In this document: positions 8,751 through 17,694 of the stretch, piece after piece | How positions within the stretch are numbered: the stretch's first letter is position 1 | Layout of the letters: every line of letters begins with the position of its first letter | Source of the DNA: Rhizobium freirei PRF 81 | Lineage (GTDB): Bacteria > Pseudomonadota > Alphaproteobacteria > Rhizobiales > Rhizobiaceae | Length of the DNA stretch: 64,000 bases | Direction: 5' to 3' | NCBI RefSeq assembly: GCF_000359745.1 | Contig: NZ_AQHN01000089.1 | Location: 391,001-455,000, forward strand | Notes under the pieces: model-generated | Database searches by the model: none | Seen by the model: only the letters and a program-made list of their open reading frames with translations | What the model was told of the DNA's origin: nothing | Translations under genes and position numbers: made by a program

Positions 8751-9386
8751 ATGTCGCTTCTCTCGTTTCTGGATTATGCCGGCGTCGCTCTCTTCGCCGC
8801 CACGGGCGCGCTTTCGGCCTCGCGCAAGCAGCTCGATTTGATCGGCTTTCTGTTTTTCGCAGCGGTCACCGGCATTGGCGGCGGCACGCTTCGGGATATT
8901 ATCCTAGGCCGCGTGCCGGTCTTCTGGGTGGTCAACCCGACCTACGTCATCATCTGCGCCATTGTCGGGGTACTGTTCTTCTTCACCGCGCATCTGTTCG
9001 AATCGCGCTATCGCCTGCTGATCTGGCTCGATGCGGTGGGGCTGTCAGCCTATTGCGTCATGGGGGCCGCCAAGGGCATGGCCGCGACAGGCTCGCCGAC
9101 CGTCGCCATCGTTACCGGCGCGCTGACGGCGACATTCGGCGGCATCCTGCGCGATCTTCTGGCGAATGAGCCTTCTGTGCTGTTACGCCCGGAAATCTAT
9201 GTGACGGCCGCCATCGTCGGCGCTGGCGTCTTCACCGCCGCCAATACGACGATGCTGCCGCTCTATATATCGGCAGGGCTCGGCGTGGCGGCCGCCTTCG
9301 CGGTACGTGGCGGCGCGCTCTGGTTCGGCTGGACCTTTCCGACCTATCACCATAAGCCGGGCCGGCATCCGGATGATGTGATGTGA
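8751..9386 (+). CDS. TRIC/UPF0126 family cation channel protein
   Basis: A 211-residue membrane protein built of two three-helix repeats, each holding the glycine-rich motif seen here as GIGGGTLRDIILG and FGGILRDLLANE. This is the prokaryotic trimeric intracellular cation (TRIC) channel family, formerly UPF0126; E. coli YadS is a relative proposed to act in glycine uptake. The ATG was preferred over an in-frame GTG 12 bases upstream because GGAG sits 6 bases before it. Confidence 0.92.
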   Translation: MSLLSFLDYAGVALFAATGALSASRKQLDLIGFLFFAAVTGIGGGTLRDIILGRVPVFWVVNPTYVIICAIVGVLFFFTAHLFESRYRLLIWLDAVGLSAYCVMGAAKGMAATGSPTVAIVTGALTATFGGILRDLLANEPSVLLRPEIYVTAAIVGAGVFTAANTTMLPLYISAGLGVAAAFAVRGGALWFGWTFPTYHHKPGRHPDDVM

Positions 9387-9444
9387 GATGGCGGCAGCAG
9401 GCAATAGCAGGCGGCTGGGAAACAATTCCGGTGCCTACCGCCTC

Positions 9445-9864
9445 TTATCGCTGCTTGCGCCGCAGGCGGATCACCACGTCGACATGGGCGATTTCCATGC
9501 CTTGAGGCGGCTCCGGCAGGTTGCCGATCGCCAGATTGCTGACCGGGATATCCAGCACCTCGTTGTGGCCTTCCACGAAAAAGTGATGGTGATCGGAGAC
9601 GTTGGTGTCGAAATAGGTCTTCGTGCTTTCGACGGCCAGCACGCGGATCAGGCCGGCTTCGGTGAACTGATGCAGCGTGTTGTAGATGGTTGCGAGCGAA
9701 ACCGGCACGCCGGCGGCGACGGCCTCTTCGTGAAGTTCTTCCACGGTCAGGTGGCGGTCGCCCTTGGCGAAGAGGAGGTCCCCCAGTGCGATCCGCTGTC
9801 GGGTCGGCCTCAGGCCGACATTGCGCAGCCTGGTTTCGATCGCGATTTCGGCATATTCCGCCAT
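9445..9864 (-). CDS. irr: Fur-family iron response regulator Irr
   Basis: Irr represses iron-consuming pathways such as haem synthesis under iron limitation and is degraded or inactivated in response to haem. The 139 residues match Irr from the start (LRNVGLRPTRQRIALGDLLF) through the winged helix (SLATIYNTLHQFTEAGLI) to the histidine cluster SDHHHFFVEGHNEV that binds haem. It lacks the N-terminal Cys-containing haem regulatory motif of Bradyrhizobium Irr, as is usual in Rhizobium. It is divergent from fabA, the conserved rhizobial arrangement. Confidence 0.96.
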   Translation of the reverse strand: MAEYAEIAIETRLRNVGLRPTRQRIALGDLLFAKGDRHLTVEELHEEAVAAGVPVSLATIYNTLHQFTEAGLIRVLAVESTKTYFDTNVSDHHHFFVEGHNEVLDIPVSNLAIGNLPEPPQGMEIAHVDVVIRLRRKQR

Positions 9865-9907
9865 TCAGGGACTCCGGATTCCTGAGCTCTATAATTCTTT
9901 ACTAAGC

Positions 9908-9936
9908 CATATAACTTTTGCCTTGATTGCTTTCAA
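9908..9936 (-). promoter_or_regulatory. Probable promoter of irr
   Basis: On the minus strand TTGAAA and TATATG are spaced by 17 bases, with the -10 about 44 bases upstream of the irr start codon. An AT-rich tract follows at the expected start site. Confidence 0.55.
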
Positions 9937-10160
9937 TAGTTTCAATGGGGTCGGAAGGTGCTCAAAAGCCGCAAAAAACCGGCGTTTGACGCATTTGGCT
10001 CTGGTAGCGGCTCTGGCGTTCCTGTATGCGACCACCACATAATGGCTAGTGCCGTTGATCGAACAGATAAATGAGAGTCCAATGCTTGCGCTTCATTTTC
10101 TGTCCATCTTGCACTAAAGCTTCACATCCAGCGGCATTCATGCGGGGGAAACGGAATTTT

Positions 10161-10676
10161 ATGACGACGAGACAATCCAGCTTCAATTACGAGGAAATTC
10201 TGGCTTGCGGCCGCGGCGAATTGTTCGGCCCGGGCAACGCGCAGCTTCCCCTGCCGCCGATGCTGATGGTCCATCGCATTACTGAAATTTCCGAGACCGG
10301 CGGCGCCTTCGACAAGGGCTTTATCCGCGCTGAATACGATGTGCGCCCCGACGACTGGTACTTCCCCTGCCATTTTGCGGGCAACCCCATCATGCCGGGC
10401 TGCCTCGGCCTGGACGGCATGTGGCAGCTGACCGGCTTCTTCCTCGGCTGGCTCGGCGAGCCCGGCCGCGGCATGGCGCTTTCGACAGGCGAAGTGAAGT
10501 TCAAGGGCATGGTCCGTCCGGACACGAAGCTTCTCGAATACGGTATCGACTTCAAGCGCGTGATGCGTGGCCGCCTGGTCCTCGGCACTGCCGACGGCTG
10601 GTTGAAGGCCGACGGTGAAACCATCTATCAGGCGACGGACCTGCGTGTGGGCCTGTCGAAGGACAAGGTCGCCTGA
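10161..10676 (+). CDS. fabA: 3-hydroxydecanoyl-ACP dehydratase/isomerase
   Basis: FabA dehydrates 3-hydroxydecanoyl-ACP and isomerises the trans-2 product to cis-3, the entry point of anaerobic unsaturated fatty-acid synthesis. The 171-residue protein has the normal length and the active-site region FPCHFAGNPIMPGCLGLDGMWQL split across residues about 71-93, with the catalytic His and Asp in place. The ATG before TTRQSSFNYEE follows a GGGGGAAACGG purine tract; frames further upstream are not conserved. It leads the fabA-fabB-fabI operon. Confidence 0.97.
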   Translation: MTTRQSSFNYEEILACGRGELFGPGNAQLPLPPMLMVHRITEISETGGAFDKGFIRAEYDVRPDDWYFPCHFAGNPIMPGCLGLDGMWQLTGFFLGWLGEPGRGMALSTGEVKFKGMVRPDTKLLEYGIDFKRVMRGRLVLGTADGWLKADGETIYQATDLRVGLSKDKVA

Positions 10677-10729
10677 ACTGCGGCGCCGCCGCCTACAAAA
10701 AGACAGACGTTTTAGAAAAGGTCATCGAT

Positions 10730-11953
10730 ATGAGACGGGTAGTTGTAACGGGTCTGGGTATTGTCTCTTCGATTGGGAACGACGCTCAAGAAGTGACCGC
10801 CTCGCTGCGCGACGCCAAATCCGGCATTTCTTTCTCCCCCGATTTTGCCGAGCATGGCTTCAAATGCCAGGTCTGGGGCTCGCCGAAGATCGATACGACC
10901 GAGCTGGTGGACCGCCGCGCCATGCGCTTCCTGTCGCAGGGCGGCGCCTGGAACCATGTCGCCATGAAGCAGGCGATCGCCGATAGCGGCCTCGAAGAAG
11001 GTGATATCACCAACGAGCGTACCGGCATCATCATGGGCTCCGGCGGCCCGTCGACCCGCACGCTGATTGAGGCGGCCGACATTACCCGCAAGAACAACAG
11101 CCCGAAGCGCATCGGCCCCTTCGCCGTGCCGAAGTCGATGTCGTCGACGGCGTCGGCGACGCTTGCGACCTGGTTCAAGATCCACGGCGTCAACTACTCG
11201 ATCTCGTCCGCCTGCTCGACCTCGGCGCACTGCATCGGCAATGCCGCAGAGATGATCCAGTGGGGCAAGCAGGACGTCATGTTCGCCGGCGGCCATGAGG
11301 ATCTCGATTGGACCATGTCGAACCTCTTCGACGCCATGGGCGCCATGTCCTCGAACTTCAACGAGAATCATCCGGAAACCGCCTCGCGCGCCTATGACGC
11401 CAATCGTGACGGCTTCGTCATCGCCGGCGGCGCCGGCGTGCTGGTTCTGGAAGAGCTGGAGCATGCCAAGGCCCGCGGCGCCAAGATCTATGCCGAGATC
11501 GTCGGCTACGGCGCCACTTCGGACGGCTACGATATGGTCGCGCCGTCGGGCGAAGGCGCGGTGCGCTGCATGCGCCAGGCACTCGCCACCGTGAAGGGCG
11601 ATATCGACTACATCAACACCCACGGCACGTCGACGCCGGTGGGCGACAGCAAGGAAATCGGCGCGATCCGCGAAGTCTTTGGCGACAGGATCCCGCCGAT
11701 CCAGTCGACCAAGTCGCTGACGGGCCATTCTCTCGGTGCAGCAGGCGTGCAGGAATCGATCTACTCGATCCTGATGATGCAGGAGCGCTTCATCGGCGAA
11801 AGCGCCCATATCTCCGAACTCGATCCGGAGTTCGATGGCGTGCCGGTCGTGCGCAAGCGCATCGACAACGCCAAGTTCGATATCGCTCTGTCGAATTCCT
11901 TCGGCTTCGGCGGCACCAACGCTACGCTCGTATTCCAGCGCTACAACGGATAA
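10730..11953 (+). CDS. fabB: 3-oxoacyl-ACP synthase I
   Basis: FabB condenses malonyl-ACP with acyl-ACP and is required to elongate the cis-3 intermediate made by FabA. The 407 residues include the Cys-His-His triad: nucleophile in SSACSTSAHCIGNA, first His in NTHGTSTPVGD and second His in SLTGHSLGAAG. It starts 53 bases after fabA, and its stop is 4 bases before the fabI start, so the three are almost certainly co-transcribed. Confidence 0.97.
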   Translation: MRRVVVTGLGIVSSIGNDAQEVTASLRDAKSGISFSPDFAEHGFKCQVWGSPKIDTTELVDRRAMRFLSQGGAWNHVAMKQAIADSGLEEGDITNERTGIIMGSGGPSTRTLIEAADITRKNNSPKRIGPFAVPKSMSSTASATLATWFKIHGVNYSISSACSTSAHCIGNAAEMIQWGKQDVMFAGGHEDLDWTMSNLFDAMGAMSSNFNENHPETASRAYDANRDGFVIAGGAGVLVLEELEHAKARGAKIYAEIVGYGATSDGYDMVAPSGEGAVRCMRQALATVKGDIDYINTHGTSTPVGDSKEIGAIREVFGDRIPPIQSTKSLTGHSLGAAGVQESIYSILMMQERFIGESAHISELDPEFDGVPVVRKRIDNAKFDIALSNSFGFGGTNATLVFQRYNG

Positions 11954-11957
11954 GTCA

Positions 11958-12764
11958 ATGACGGGAATCATGCAGGGTAAGCGCGGCCTCATCATGGGCG
12001 TCGCAAACAATCATTCGATTGCCTGGGGTATTTCGAAGGCGCTGGCAGCCGAAGGCGCGGAGCTGGCTTTCACGTTTCAGGGCGAAGCGCTCGGCAAGCG
12101 CGTCAAGCCGCTCGCAGCCGAAGTCGGCTCGGATTTCCTTCTGCCCTGCGACGTCGAGGATCTGGCTTCCGTCGATGCCGTCTTCGACGCGATCAGGGAG
12201 CGCTGGGGCAAGCTGGACTTCATCGTCCATGCCATCGGCTTTTCCGACAAGAACGAGCTGAAGGGGCTCTATGCCAACACCTCGCGGGAGAATTTCACCC
12301 GCACCATGGTGATTTCCTGCTTCTCCTTCACCGAGATCGCCAAGCGCGCCGCCGATCTGATGACGGAAGGCGGCAGCATGCTGACGCTGACCTATAATGG
12401 TTCGACGCGCGTGATCCCGAACTACAACGTCATGGGCGTCGCCAAGGCGGCACTCGAGGCGTCCGTTCGCTATCTCGCCGCCGACTACGGCCCGCGCGGC
12501 ATTCGTGTCAACGCCGTGTCCGCCGGCCCGATCCGCACGCTGGCCGGCGCCGGCATTTCCGATGCCCGCGCCATCCTGTCGTGGAACCAGCGCAATGCAC
12601 CGCTGCGCAAGACCGTGACCATCGATCAGGTCGGCTCCTCTTCGCTCTACCTGCTGTCGGATCTGGCGGCTGGCGTGACGGGCGAAATCCACTTCGTCGA
12701 TGCCGGCTACAACATCACCTCGATGCCGACGCTCGAAACGCTGTCGAGCGCGGATACCGAGTAA
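11958..12764 (+). CDS. fabI: Enoyl-ACP reductase (NADH)
   Basis: Catalyses the last reduction of each fatty-acid elongation cycle and is the target of triclosan-type inhibitors. The 268 residues have the FabI nucleotide-binding start GLIMGVANNHSIAWGI and the catalytic Tyr-x6-Lys in YNVMGVAKAAL, with the typical RTLAGAGISDAR substrate-loop region. The ATG at MTGIMQGKRG lies 4 bases after the fabB stop; an ATG at MQGKRG 12 bases further in is possible. Its linkage to fabA-fabB is the standard rhizobial arrangement. Rhizobia often carry a second fabI elsewhere. Confidence 0.96.
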   Translation: MTGIMQGKRGLIMGVANNHSIAWGISKALAAEGAELAFTFQGEALGKRVKPLAAEVGSDFLLPCDVEDLASVDAVFDAIRERWGKLDFIVHAIGFSDKNELKGLYANTSRENFTRTMVISCFSFTEIAKRAADLMTEGGSMLTLTYNGSTRVIPNYNVMGVAKAALEASVRYLAADYGPRGIRVNAVSAGPIRTLAGAGISDARAILSWNQRNAPLRKTVTIDQVGSSSLYLLSDLAAGVTGEIHFVDAGYNITSMPTLETLSSADTE

Positions 12765-12782
12765 ACGTTGCTAATATGATTT

Positions 12783-12816
12783 GTCCTCTCGGCCTTTGGC
12801 CGGGAGGACCAAATTT
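12783..12816 (+). terminator. Terminator of the fabA-fabB-fabI operon
   Basis: A 12-bp stem with one G-T pair (12783-12794 with 12798-12809, loop TTT) lies 19 bases after fabI. The following T tract is short (AAATTT), so efficiency is uncertain. Confidence 0.55.
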
Positions 12817-12842
12817 CCGGATATCCTTTCAGAGGATTCCCG

Positions 12843-13421
12843 ATGACGTCCAACGACGCAGAACCTTTAACATCGACCGAACGTCTCATCCTCCGCCGCT
12901 TTGTGCCGGAGGATTTCGAAGCCTATAGCGCTTACCGTTCTTTGCCGGAGATCTATCGTTATCTCTACAGCGACCCGCCGTCGGAAGAGGAAATGCGAGA
13001 GCGTTTCGACGCCAGCTTCAATACGCGCTTGTCGGAAAACGGCGACGTTGTCCGCTGCGCCGTTATTCGCCGCGAGGATGATACCCTTCTGGGCCAGGTC
13101 AGTCTGAAGCTTGCCAGCAAGGCTGCTTTGCAAGCCGAGCTTGGCTATATTTTCAATCCGGCCTATGCCGGCAAGGGCTACGCGACCGAGGCGGCTGAGG
13201 CCTTCATCACTCTCGGCTTCGAAAGGTTCGGCTTTCACCGGGTTTTTGCGCGGTTGGATGCGAAGAACGCCGGCTCCGTCGGTGTCGTGGAACGGCTTGG
13301 CCTGCGCCGCGAGGCGCACCTTATCGAAAACGATCGCTTCAACGGCGTCTGGGGCGATGAATATGTCTATGCCGTGCTGAGTCGAGAATGGGCCGCAAGG
13401 GCGCGGAGCCGGGCCGGCTGA
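12843..13421 (+). CDS. GNAT family N-acetyltransferase (RimJ/RimL-like)
   Basis: A 192-residue protein with the RimJ/RimL-type opening TERLILRRFVPEDFEAY, the acetyl-CoA loop region NPAYAGKGYATEAAEAFI and the late motif RLDAKNAGSVGVVERLGLRREAHLIEN. The family acetylates ribosomal protein N-termini or small amines; the substrate cannot be told from sequence. AGAGGA lies 7 bases before the ATG. It follows the fab operon terminator and ends at a shared bidirectional terminator. Confidence 0.88.
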   Translation: MTSNDAEPLTSTERLILRRFVPEDFEAYSAYRSLPEIYRYLYSDPPSEEEMRERFDASFNTRLSENGDVVRCAVIRREDDTLLGQVSLKLASKAALQAELGYIFNPAYAGKGYATEAAEAFITLGFERFGFHRVFARLDAKNAGSVGVVERLGLRREAHLIENDRFNGVWGDEYVYAVLSREWAARARSRAG

Positions 13422-13433
13422 GTTTCGCGCATA

Positions 13434-13460
13434 AAAAAGGCGGCCGGCCGGCCGCCTTTA
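13434..13460. terminator. Bidirectional terminator between the GNAT and RsmC-like genes
   Basis: An 18-base perfect palindrome of GGC/GCC units at 13439-13456 is flanked by TTTAT on the plus side and by TTTTTTAT on the minus side. It suits the two convergent genes. Confidence 0.75.
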
Positions 13461-13464
13461 TCGA

Positions 13465-14481
13465 TTACTTCTTTGCCCAGAGCACCTTGAAGCGGGCATT
13501 GCGGCAAGTTTCGCCATGCTCCCTGAAGTTTTCCGAAAGCACCGGCTCGTAGGGCAGGCCGCGATTGGCGACCAGCATCAGGCGACCACCGCTGCGCAGC
13601 GCCGAGGCAGCGGTTTTGATCATCGACTGGCCGAGCGAGGGCTCGGCGGCATGGCCCTCGTGAAAGGGCGGGTTCATGATGATCAGGTCATACTTGTCCT
13701 TGACCGGCTCGCTCGCCAGATCGTGCCAGAAGAAGCGCTGGGCGACCTTCGGGCAATTTGCCAGCAGATTGGCGCGGGCCGCCTCCAGAGCGCCGTAATG
13801 GGCCTCGTAGAGGTCGATACGCTCGATCCTGGGCGACTTTGTCGCAAGTTCGACGGAGAGATAGCCCCAGCCGGCACCGAAATCGGCGGCATCGCCGGCA
13901 AAGTCGGTCGGCAGGCGCGAAGCCAGTAGCTCCGAGCCGTCGTCGATCCGGTCGTGCGAGAACATGCCGGGCGCCGTGGTAAAGCGACCCTCGACGCGTG
14001 TTGCCGGCTTCGTCAGCTGCGTGGTCAGAGCCTTTATGTCGGCGGGGCGTGCAAACCACAAGGCGACGCCGTGATACTTCGGCATATGCTCGATTGAGAG
14101 GCCGAAGCCTTCGAGGCGCTTGCGCAGCGGCTGAATACCATCTTCCTTGCCGCCGGCGATGACGATGAGGCCGCCTTCCTTCACCCGCGAAAGCGCTTCC
14201 GCAATATAGCCCTCGTTTTCGCCCTTGTGCTTGCCGCACAGCACCAGCGCGCCGTCATAGCCTTCGCCTTCGATCTCCGGCGTCACATTGATCCGCTGCG
14301 CCTGCAGCTGACGATAGAAGGGACGGAAGCCCTGGACGGCGGAAAGCTCGGCGGCAAAGTCGCCCGGCAGCGCGAAACCGGCCTCGGCGCCGAGAAACAG
14401 GAGCCGCTGGCCCTCGCCGGGCGCGTCGACAGTGCCGGAGGCAAAGGGATGAAACAGGGTCTTCAGGGCGTCGCGGCTCAT
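13465..14481 (-). CDS. rsmC: RsmC-like 16S rRNA (guanine-N2) methyltransferase
   Basis: The 338-residue protein has two related halves as in RsmC/RlmG: a degenerate N-terminal domain and a C-terminal SAM-dependent domain. The latter shows the SAM loop DFGAGWGYLSVELA, the acidic residue in DLYEAHYGALEAA and the catalytic IIMNPPFHEG motif for N2-guanine methylation. RsmC modifies G1207 of 16S rRNA in E. coli; RlmG-type specificity is the main alternative. The gene is monocistronic, convergent with the GNAT gene. Confidence 0.85.
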   Translation of the reverse strand: MSRDALKTLFHPFASGTVDAPGEGQRLLFLGAEAGFALPGDFAAELSAVQGFRPFYRQLQAQRINVTPEIEGEGYDGALVLCGKHKGENEGYIAEALSRVKEGGLIVIAGGKEDGIQPLRKRLEGFGLSIEHMPKYHGVALWFARPADIKALTTQLTKPATRVEGRFTTAPGMFSHDRIDDGSELLASRLPTDFAGDAADFGAGWGYLSVELATKSPRIERIDLYEAHYGALEAARANLLANCPKVAQRFFWHDLASEPVKDKYDLIIMNPPFHEGHAAEPSLGQSMIKTAASALRSGGRLMLVANRGLPYEPVLSENFREHGETCRNARFKVLWAKK

Positions 14482-14550
14482 GGGTGTGGTCTCGTCGTGA
14501 AAGTGGATTTGGATCGTCGGATATCCGTGGCCTTATCGTATCTCGTGCTT

Positions 14551-14695
14551 GCCCCTCACCCTAGCCCTCTCCCCGTTGGAACGGGGAGAGGGGACGACGG
14601 AGCAGGAAGACATGCCCCTTGGTGAGGAGGTAGTTATCGAGCACGATCGCGATCCCCTCTCCCCGCATGTGCGGGGAGAGGGCTAGGGTGAGGGG
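14551..14695. repeat. Inverted pair of rhizobial palindromic repeats (family 1)
   Basis: Two near-identical 42-base units in opposite orientation (14551-14593 and 14654-14695) share the outer arm CCCCTCACCCTAGCCCTCTC, and each contains an inner palindrome CCTCTCCCCG...CGGGGAGAGG. About 60 bases of unique sequence lie between. The unit recurs singly at 36.44 kb. The interval 14482-14790 holds no gene apart from this and the pnp terminator. Confidence 0.85.
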
Positions 14696-14739
14696 TCGGG
14701 CACGCAGTTTCAGCAAGGGCGGCCGTCGGCATCAATATA

Positions 14740-14767
14740 AAAAGGGCGCGGAAAATATCCCGCGCCC
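14740..14767 (-). terminator. Terminator of pnp
   Basis: An 8-bp stem GGGCGCGG / CCGCGCCC with loop AAAATATC is followed on the minus strand by TTTTTATATTG, 23 bases after the pnp stop. Confidence 0.8.
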
Positions 14768-14790
14768 CGGAACGTGGATGAAGGCGCAGC

Positions 14791-16929
14791 TTATTCGGCC
14801 GCGTCGTCCTTCTTCTTGTCGGCGGCGATTTCCTGGCCGGTGGCCTGGTCGACGACCTTCATGGACAGGCGAACCTTACCGCGTTCGTCGAAGCCGAGCA
14901 GCTTGACCCAGACCTTGTCGCCTTCCTTGACGACGTCCTGCGTCTTCGCAACGCGCTCGGAAGCAAGCTGCGAGATGTGGACGAGGCCGTCACGGGCGCC
15001 GAAGAAGTTGACGAAGGCGCCGAAGTCGGCGGTCTTGACAACCGTACCTTCGTAGATCTGGCCGACTTCCGGCTCGGCGACGATCGAGTGGATCCACTTG
15101 CGGGCCGCTTCGATTTCCTTGCCGGAGGAGGAGGCGATCTTGACGGTGCCGTCGTCTTCGATGTTGATCTTGGCGCCGGTCTTTTCGACGATTTCGCGGA
15201 TGACCTTGCCGCCGGAGCCGATGACTTCACGGATCTTGTCGACCGGGATGTTCATGACTTCGATGCGCGGCGCGAATTCGCCGAGCTGGCCACGGCTCTC
15301 GGTAATTGCCTTGGACATTTCGCCGAGGATGTGGGTGCGGCCGCCCTGTGCCTGGCCGAGAGCGACCTTCATGATCTCTTCGGTGATGCCGGCGATCTTG
15401 ATGTCCATCTGCAGCGAGGTGATGCCGTCGGCAGTGCCGGCGACCTTGAAGTCCATGTCGCCGAGGTGGTCTTCGTCACCGAGGATGTCGGAGAGAACGG
15501 CGAAGCGGTCGCCTTCCAGGATCAGACCCATGGCGATGCCGGCAACCGGCTTGGCCAGCGGAACGCCGGCGTCCATCAGAGCGAGCGAGGTGCCGCAAAC
15601 CGTTGCCATCGAGGACGAGCCGTTGGACTCGGTGATCTCGGAGACGACGCGCAGCGTATAAGGGAACTGTTCAGCCGTCGGCAGCATCGGGCGGATAGCG
15701 CGCCATGCGAGCTTGCCATGGCCGATTTCGCGGCGGCCCGGAGAACCCATGCGACCGGTTTCGCCGACCGAGTAGGGCGGGAAGTTGTAGTGCAGCATGA
15801 AGTTTTCTTTGTACATGCCGGTCAGGCTGTCGACATACTGCTCGTCTTCGCCGGTGCCGAGCGTGGCGACGACGATTGCCTGCGTTTCACCGCGGGTGAA
15901 GAGAGCCGAGCCGTGCGTGCGCGGCAAAAGGCCGACTTCCGAAACGATCGGGCGAACGGTCGACAGGTCGCGGCCGTCGATACGGCTTGAGGTGTCGAGG
16001 ATGTTCCAGCGGACGATCTTGGCCTGCAGGTGCTTGAAGATGGCGCCGACTTCTTCGGCCGTATACTTGGCTTCGCCTTCGGCCGGCAGGAAGTGTGCCT
16101 TCACCTTCGCCTTGACGGCGTCGACGGCGGCGTAACGGTCAGCCTTCTGGGTGATCTTGTAGGCGTCGCGCAGTTCGGCTTCGGCAAGACCAAGCATTTC
16201 CTTTTCAAGCTCGGAATAATCTTCCGGCTGGAAGTCGCGCGGCTCCTTGGCGGCCACTTCGGCGAGCTTGATGATCGCGTCGATGACCGGCTGGAAGCCG
16301 CGATGGCCGAACATGACGGCGCCGAGCATGACGTCCTCGGGCAATTCCTTGGCTTCCGACTCAACCATCAGAACGGCGTCCTGCGTGCCGGCAACGACGA
16401 GGTCGAGGCTCGATTCATCCATCTCGTCGAGATGCGGGTTGAGCACGTATTCACCATTGATGTAGCCGACGCGAGCGCCGCCGACCGGGCCCATGAACGG
16501 AACGCCGGAGAGCGTGAGCGCTGCGGAAGTGGCAACCATCGACAGGATGTCGGGATTGTTTTCGAGGTCATGCTGGATGACGGTGACGACGACCTGCGTG
16601 TCGTTCTTGTAGCCTTCCGGGAAGAGCGGGCGGATCGGGCGGTCGATCAGGCGGGAAACGAGAGTTTCGTTTTCGCTCGGACGTCCTTCGCGCTTGAAGT
16701 AGCCGCCGGGGATCTTGCCGGCTGCATAGGTCTTTTCCTGGTAGTTGACGGTAAGCGGGAAGAAATCCTGGCCGGGCTTCGGAGCCTTGGCCGAAACGAC
16801 GGTCGCAAGCACCACGGTCTCGCCATAGGTGGCAATGACGGCGCCGTCGGCCTGACGGGCGATCTTGCCGGTTTCGAGCTTCAGCGGGCGGCCTGCCCAC
16901 TCGATTTCGACGGTATGGATATCGAACAT
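14791..16929 (-). CDS. pnp: Polyribonucleotide nucleotidyltransferase (PNPase)
   Basis: A 3'-5' phosphorolytic exoribonuclease of the degradosome. The 712 residues have two RNase PH domains, the second with the active-site region SEITESNGSSSMATVCG, followed by a KH domain (VIGSGGKVIREIVEKTGAKI) and an S1 domain (FGAFVNFFGARDGLVHIS). The ATG at MFDIHTVEIEWAG has AAGGA 8 bases upstream; an in-frame extension of 56 codons upstream is not conserved. It is the last gene of the rbfA-truB-rpsO-pnp group. Confidence 0.97.
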   Translation of the reverse strand: MFDIHTVEIEWAGRPLKLETGKIARQADGAVIATYGETVVLATVVSAKAPKPGQDFFPLTVNYQEKTYAAGKIPGGYFKREGRPSENETLVSRLIDRPIRPLFPEGYKNDTQVVVTVIQHDLENNPDILSMVATSAALTLSGVPFMGPVGGARVGYINGEYVLNPHLDEMDESSLDLVVAGTQDAVLMVESEAKELPEDVMLGAVMFGHRGFQPVIDAIIKLAEVAAKEPRDFQPEDYSELEKEMLGLAEAELRDAYKITQKADRYAAVDAVKAKVKAHFLPAEGEAKYTAEEVGAIFKHLQAKIVRWNILDTSSRIDGRDLSTVRPIVSEVGLLPRTHGSALFTRGETQAIVVATLGTGEDEQYVDSLTGMYKENFMLHYNFPPYSVGETGRMGSPGRREIGHGKLAWRAIRPMLPTAEQFPYTLRVVSEITESNGSSSMATVCGTSLALMDAGVPLAKPVAGIAMGLILEGDRFAVLSDILGDEDHLGDMDFKVAGTADGITSLQMDIKIAGITEEIMKVALGQAQGGRTHILGEMSKAITESRGQLGEFAPRIEVMNIPVDKIREVIGSGGKVIREIVEKTGAKINIEDDGTVKIASSSGKEIEAARKWIHSIVAEPEVGQIYEGTVVKTADFGAFVNFFGARDGLVHISQLASERVAKTQDVVKEGDKVWVKLLGFDERGKVRLSMKVVDQATGQEIAADKKKDDAAE

Positions 16930-17254
16930 ATCTTGTCCTTGCACTGTGCGGGAAAAGGCGCCGTGGCCGACGATTTCGGCAAGGCGCATCTTCAACCGCA
17001 CGAAATGTGACGCATCACGGGCAAGACAACGAGAGGCTTTCGAAGATGGGCCGAAGCGCAAAGCTTCGGCTGAAAGCATCCGGCAATCCTGCCCCATGAC
17101 AGGTCAACGGTTGTTGTTGGCAGCACCGGCCCATCCGGCCTGCCTTCGGTTTCGCTTCGCACCGGCATAAGGCGCGAGGGAAACTGGTCTCAAGGGTTCA
17201 TACCCTTCATAAGCATCCGGCGGGCGTCCAGGTGAACGCCCGCCGGAAATTCTA
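16930..17254. other. pnp-rpsO intergenic region with long hairpin
   Basis: A perfect 11-bp hairpin (CCGGCGGGCGT at 17217-17227 with its complement at 17236-17246) lies just after the rpsO stop on the minus strand. It is not followed by a U-tract, so it resembles a processing or stability hairpin more than a terminator. In E. coli the rpsO-pnp interval carries an RNase III site controlling pnp; the equivalent here is only inferred. The rest (16930-17216) is probably the pnp leader; I see no gene. Confidence 0.5.
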
Positions 17255-17524
17255 TTAGCGGCGGATACCGAGGCTGGTGATCAGCTTGGTATAACGGCCT
17301 TCGTCCTTCTTCTTGAGGTAGTCAAGAAGCGAGCGCCGGCTGGAAACCATCGTCAGAAGGCCACGACGGGAGTGGTTGTCCTTCTTGTGGTCCTTGAAGT
17401 GGTCCGTGAGGTTGTTGATGCGCTCGGTCAGGATCGCAACCTGGACTTCCGGAGAACCGGTGTCGCCTTCTGCGGTCGCATATTCCTTGATCAGCGCAGC
17501 CTTGCGCTCAGCAGTGATCGACAT
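17255..17524 (-). CDS. rpsO: 30S ribosomal protein S15
   Basis: The 89-residue protein begins MSITAERKAALIKEYAT and carries the S15 signature GDTGSPEVQVAILTERINNLTDHFKDH with the RNA-binding HSRRGLLTMVSSRRSLLDYLK. S15 binds 16S rRNA helices 20-22 early in 30S assembly. AAGGA is 8 bases before the ATG. It lies between truB and pnp, the order conserved across proteobacteria. Confidence 0.98.
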   Translation of the reverse strand: MSITAERKAALIKEYATAEGDTGSPEVQVAILTERINNLTDHFKDHKKDNHSRRGLLTMVSSRRSLLDYLKKKDEGRYTKLITSLGIRR

Positions 17525-17694
17525 CGGATGGTCCTTTCTATGAGAGGAAATTAAAGTCGCCAAACGCCGGGATGTCGTCCAGCATTGGCCGCGAATGCAA
17601 TCAGGCATGCCTGATGCTGGCGCTGCCTATAGACCATTTGCGGTGCAAAGGGAAGAGCTGCGATTCCTCCCCCCTTTTTCAGGGGCGGTGACGC

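Noticed and set aside
12783..13456. Possible mobile element around the GNAT gene because hairpins flank it
   Set aside because: The two hairpins differ in sequence and are ordinary terminators; no terminal repeats or transposase.
14977..15990. Long plus-strand open frame opposite pnp
   Set aside because: Antisense shadow of a conserved gene, with Asp/Ala/Gly-rich composition typical of such shadows.
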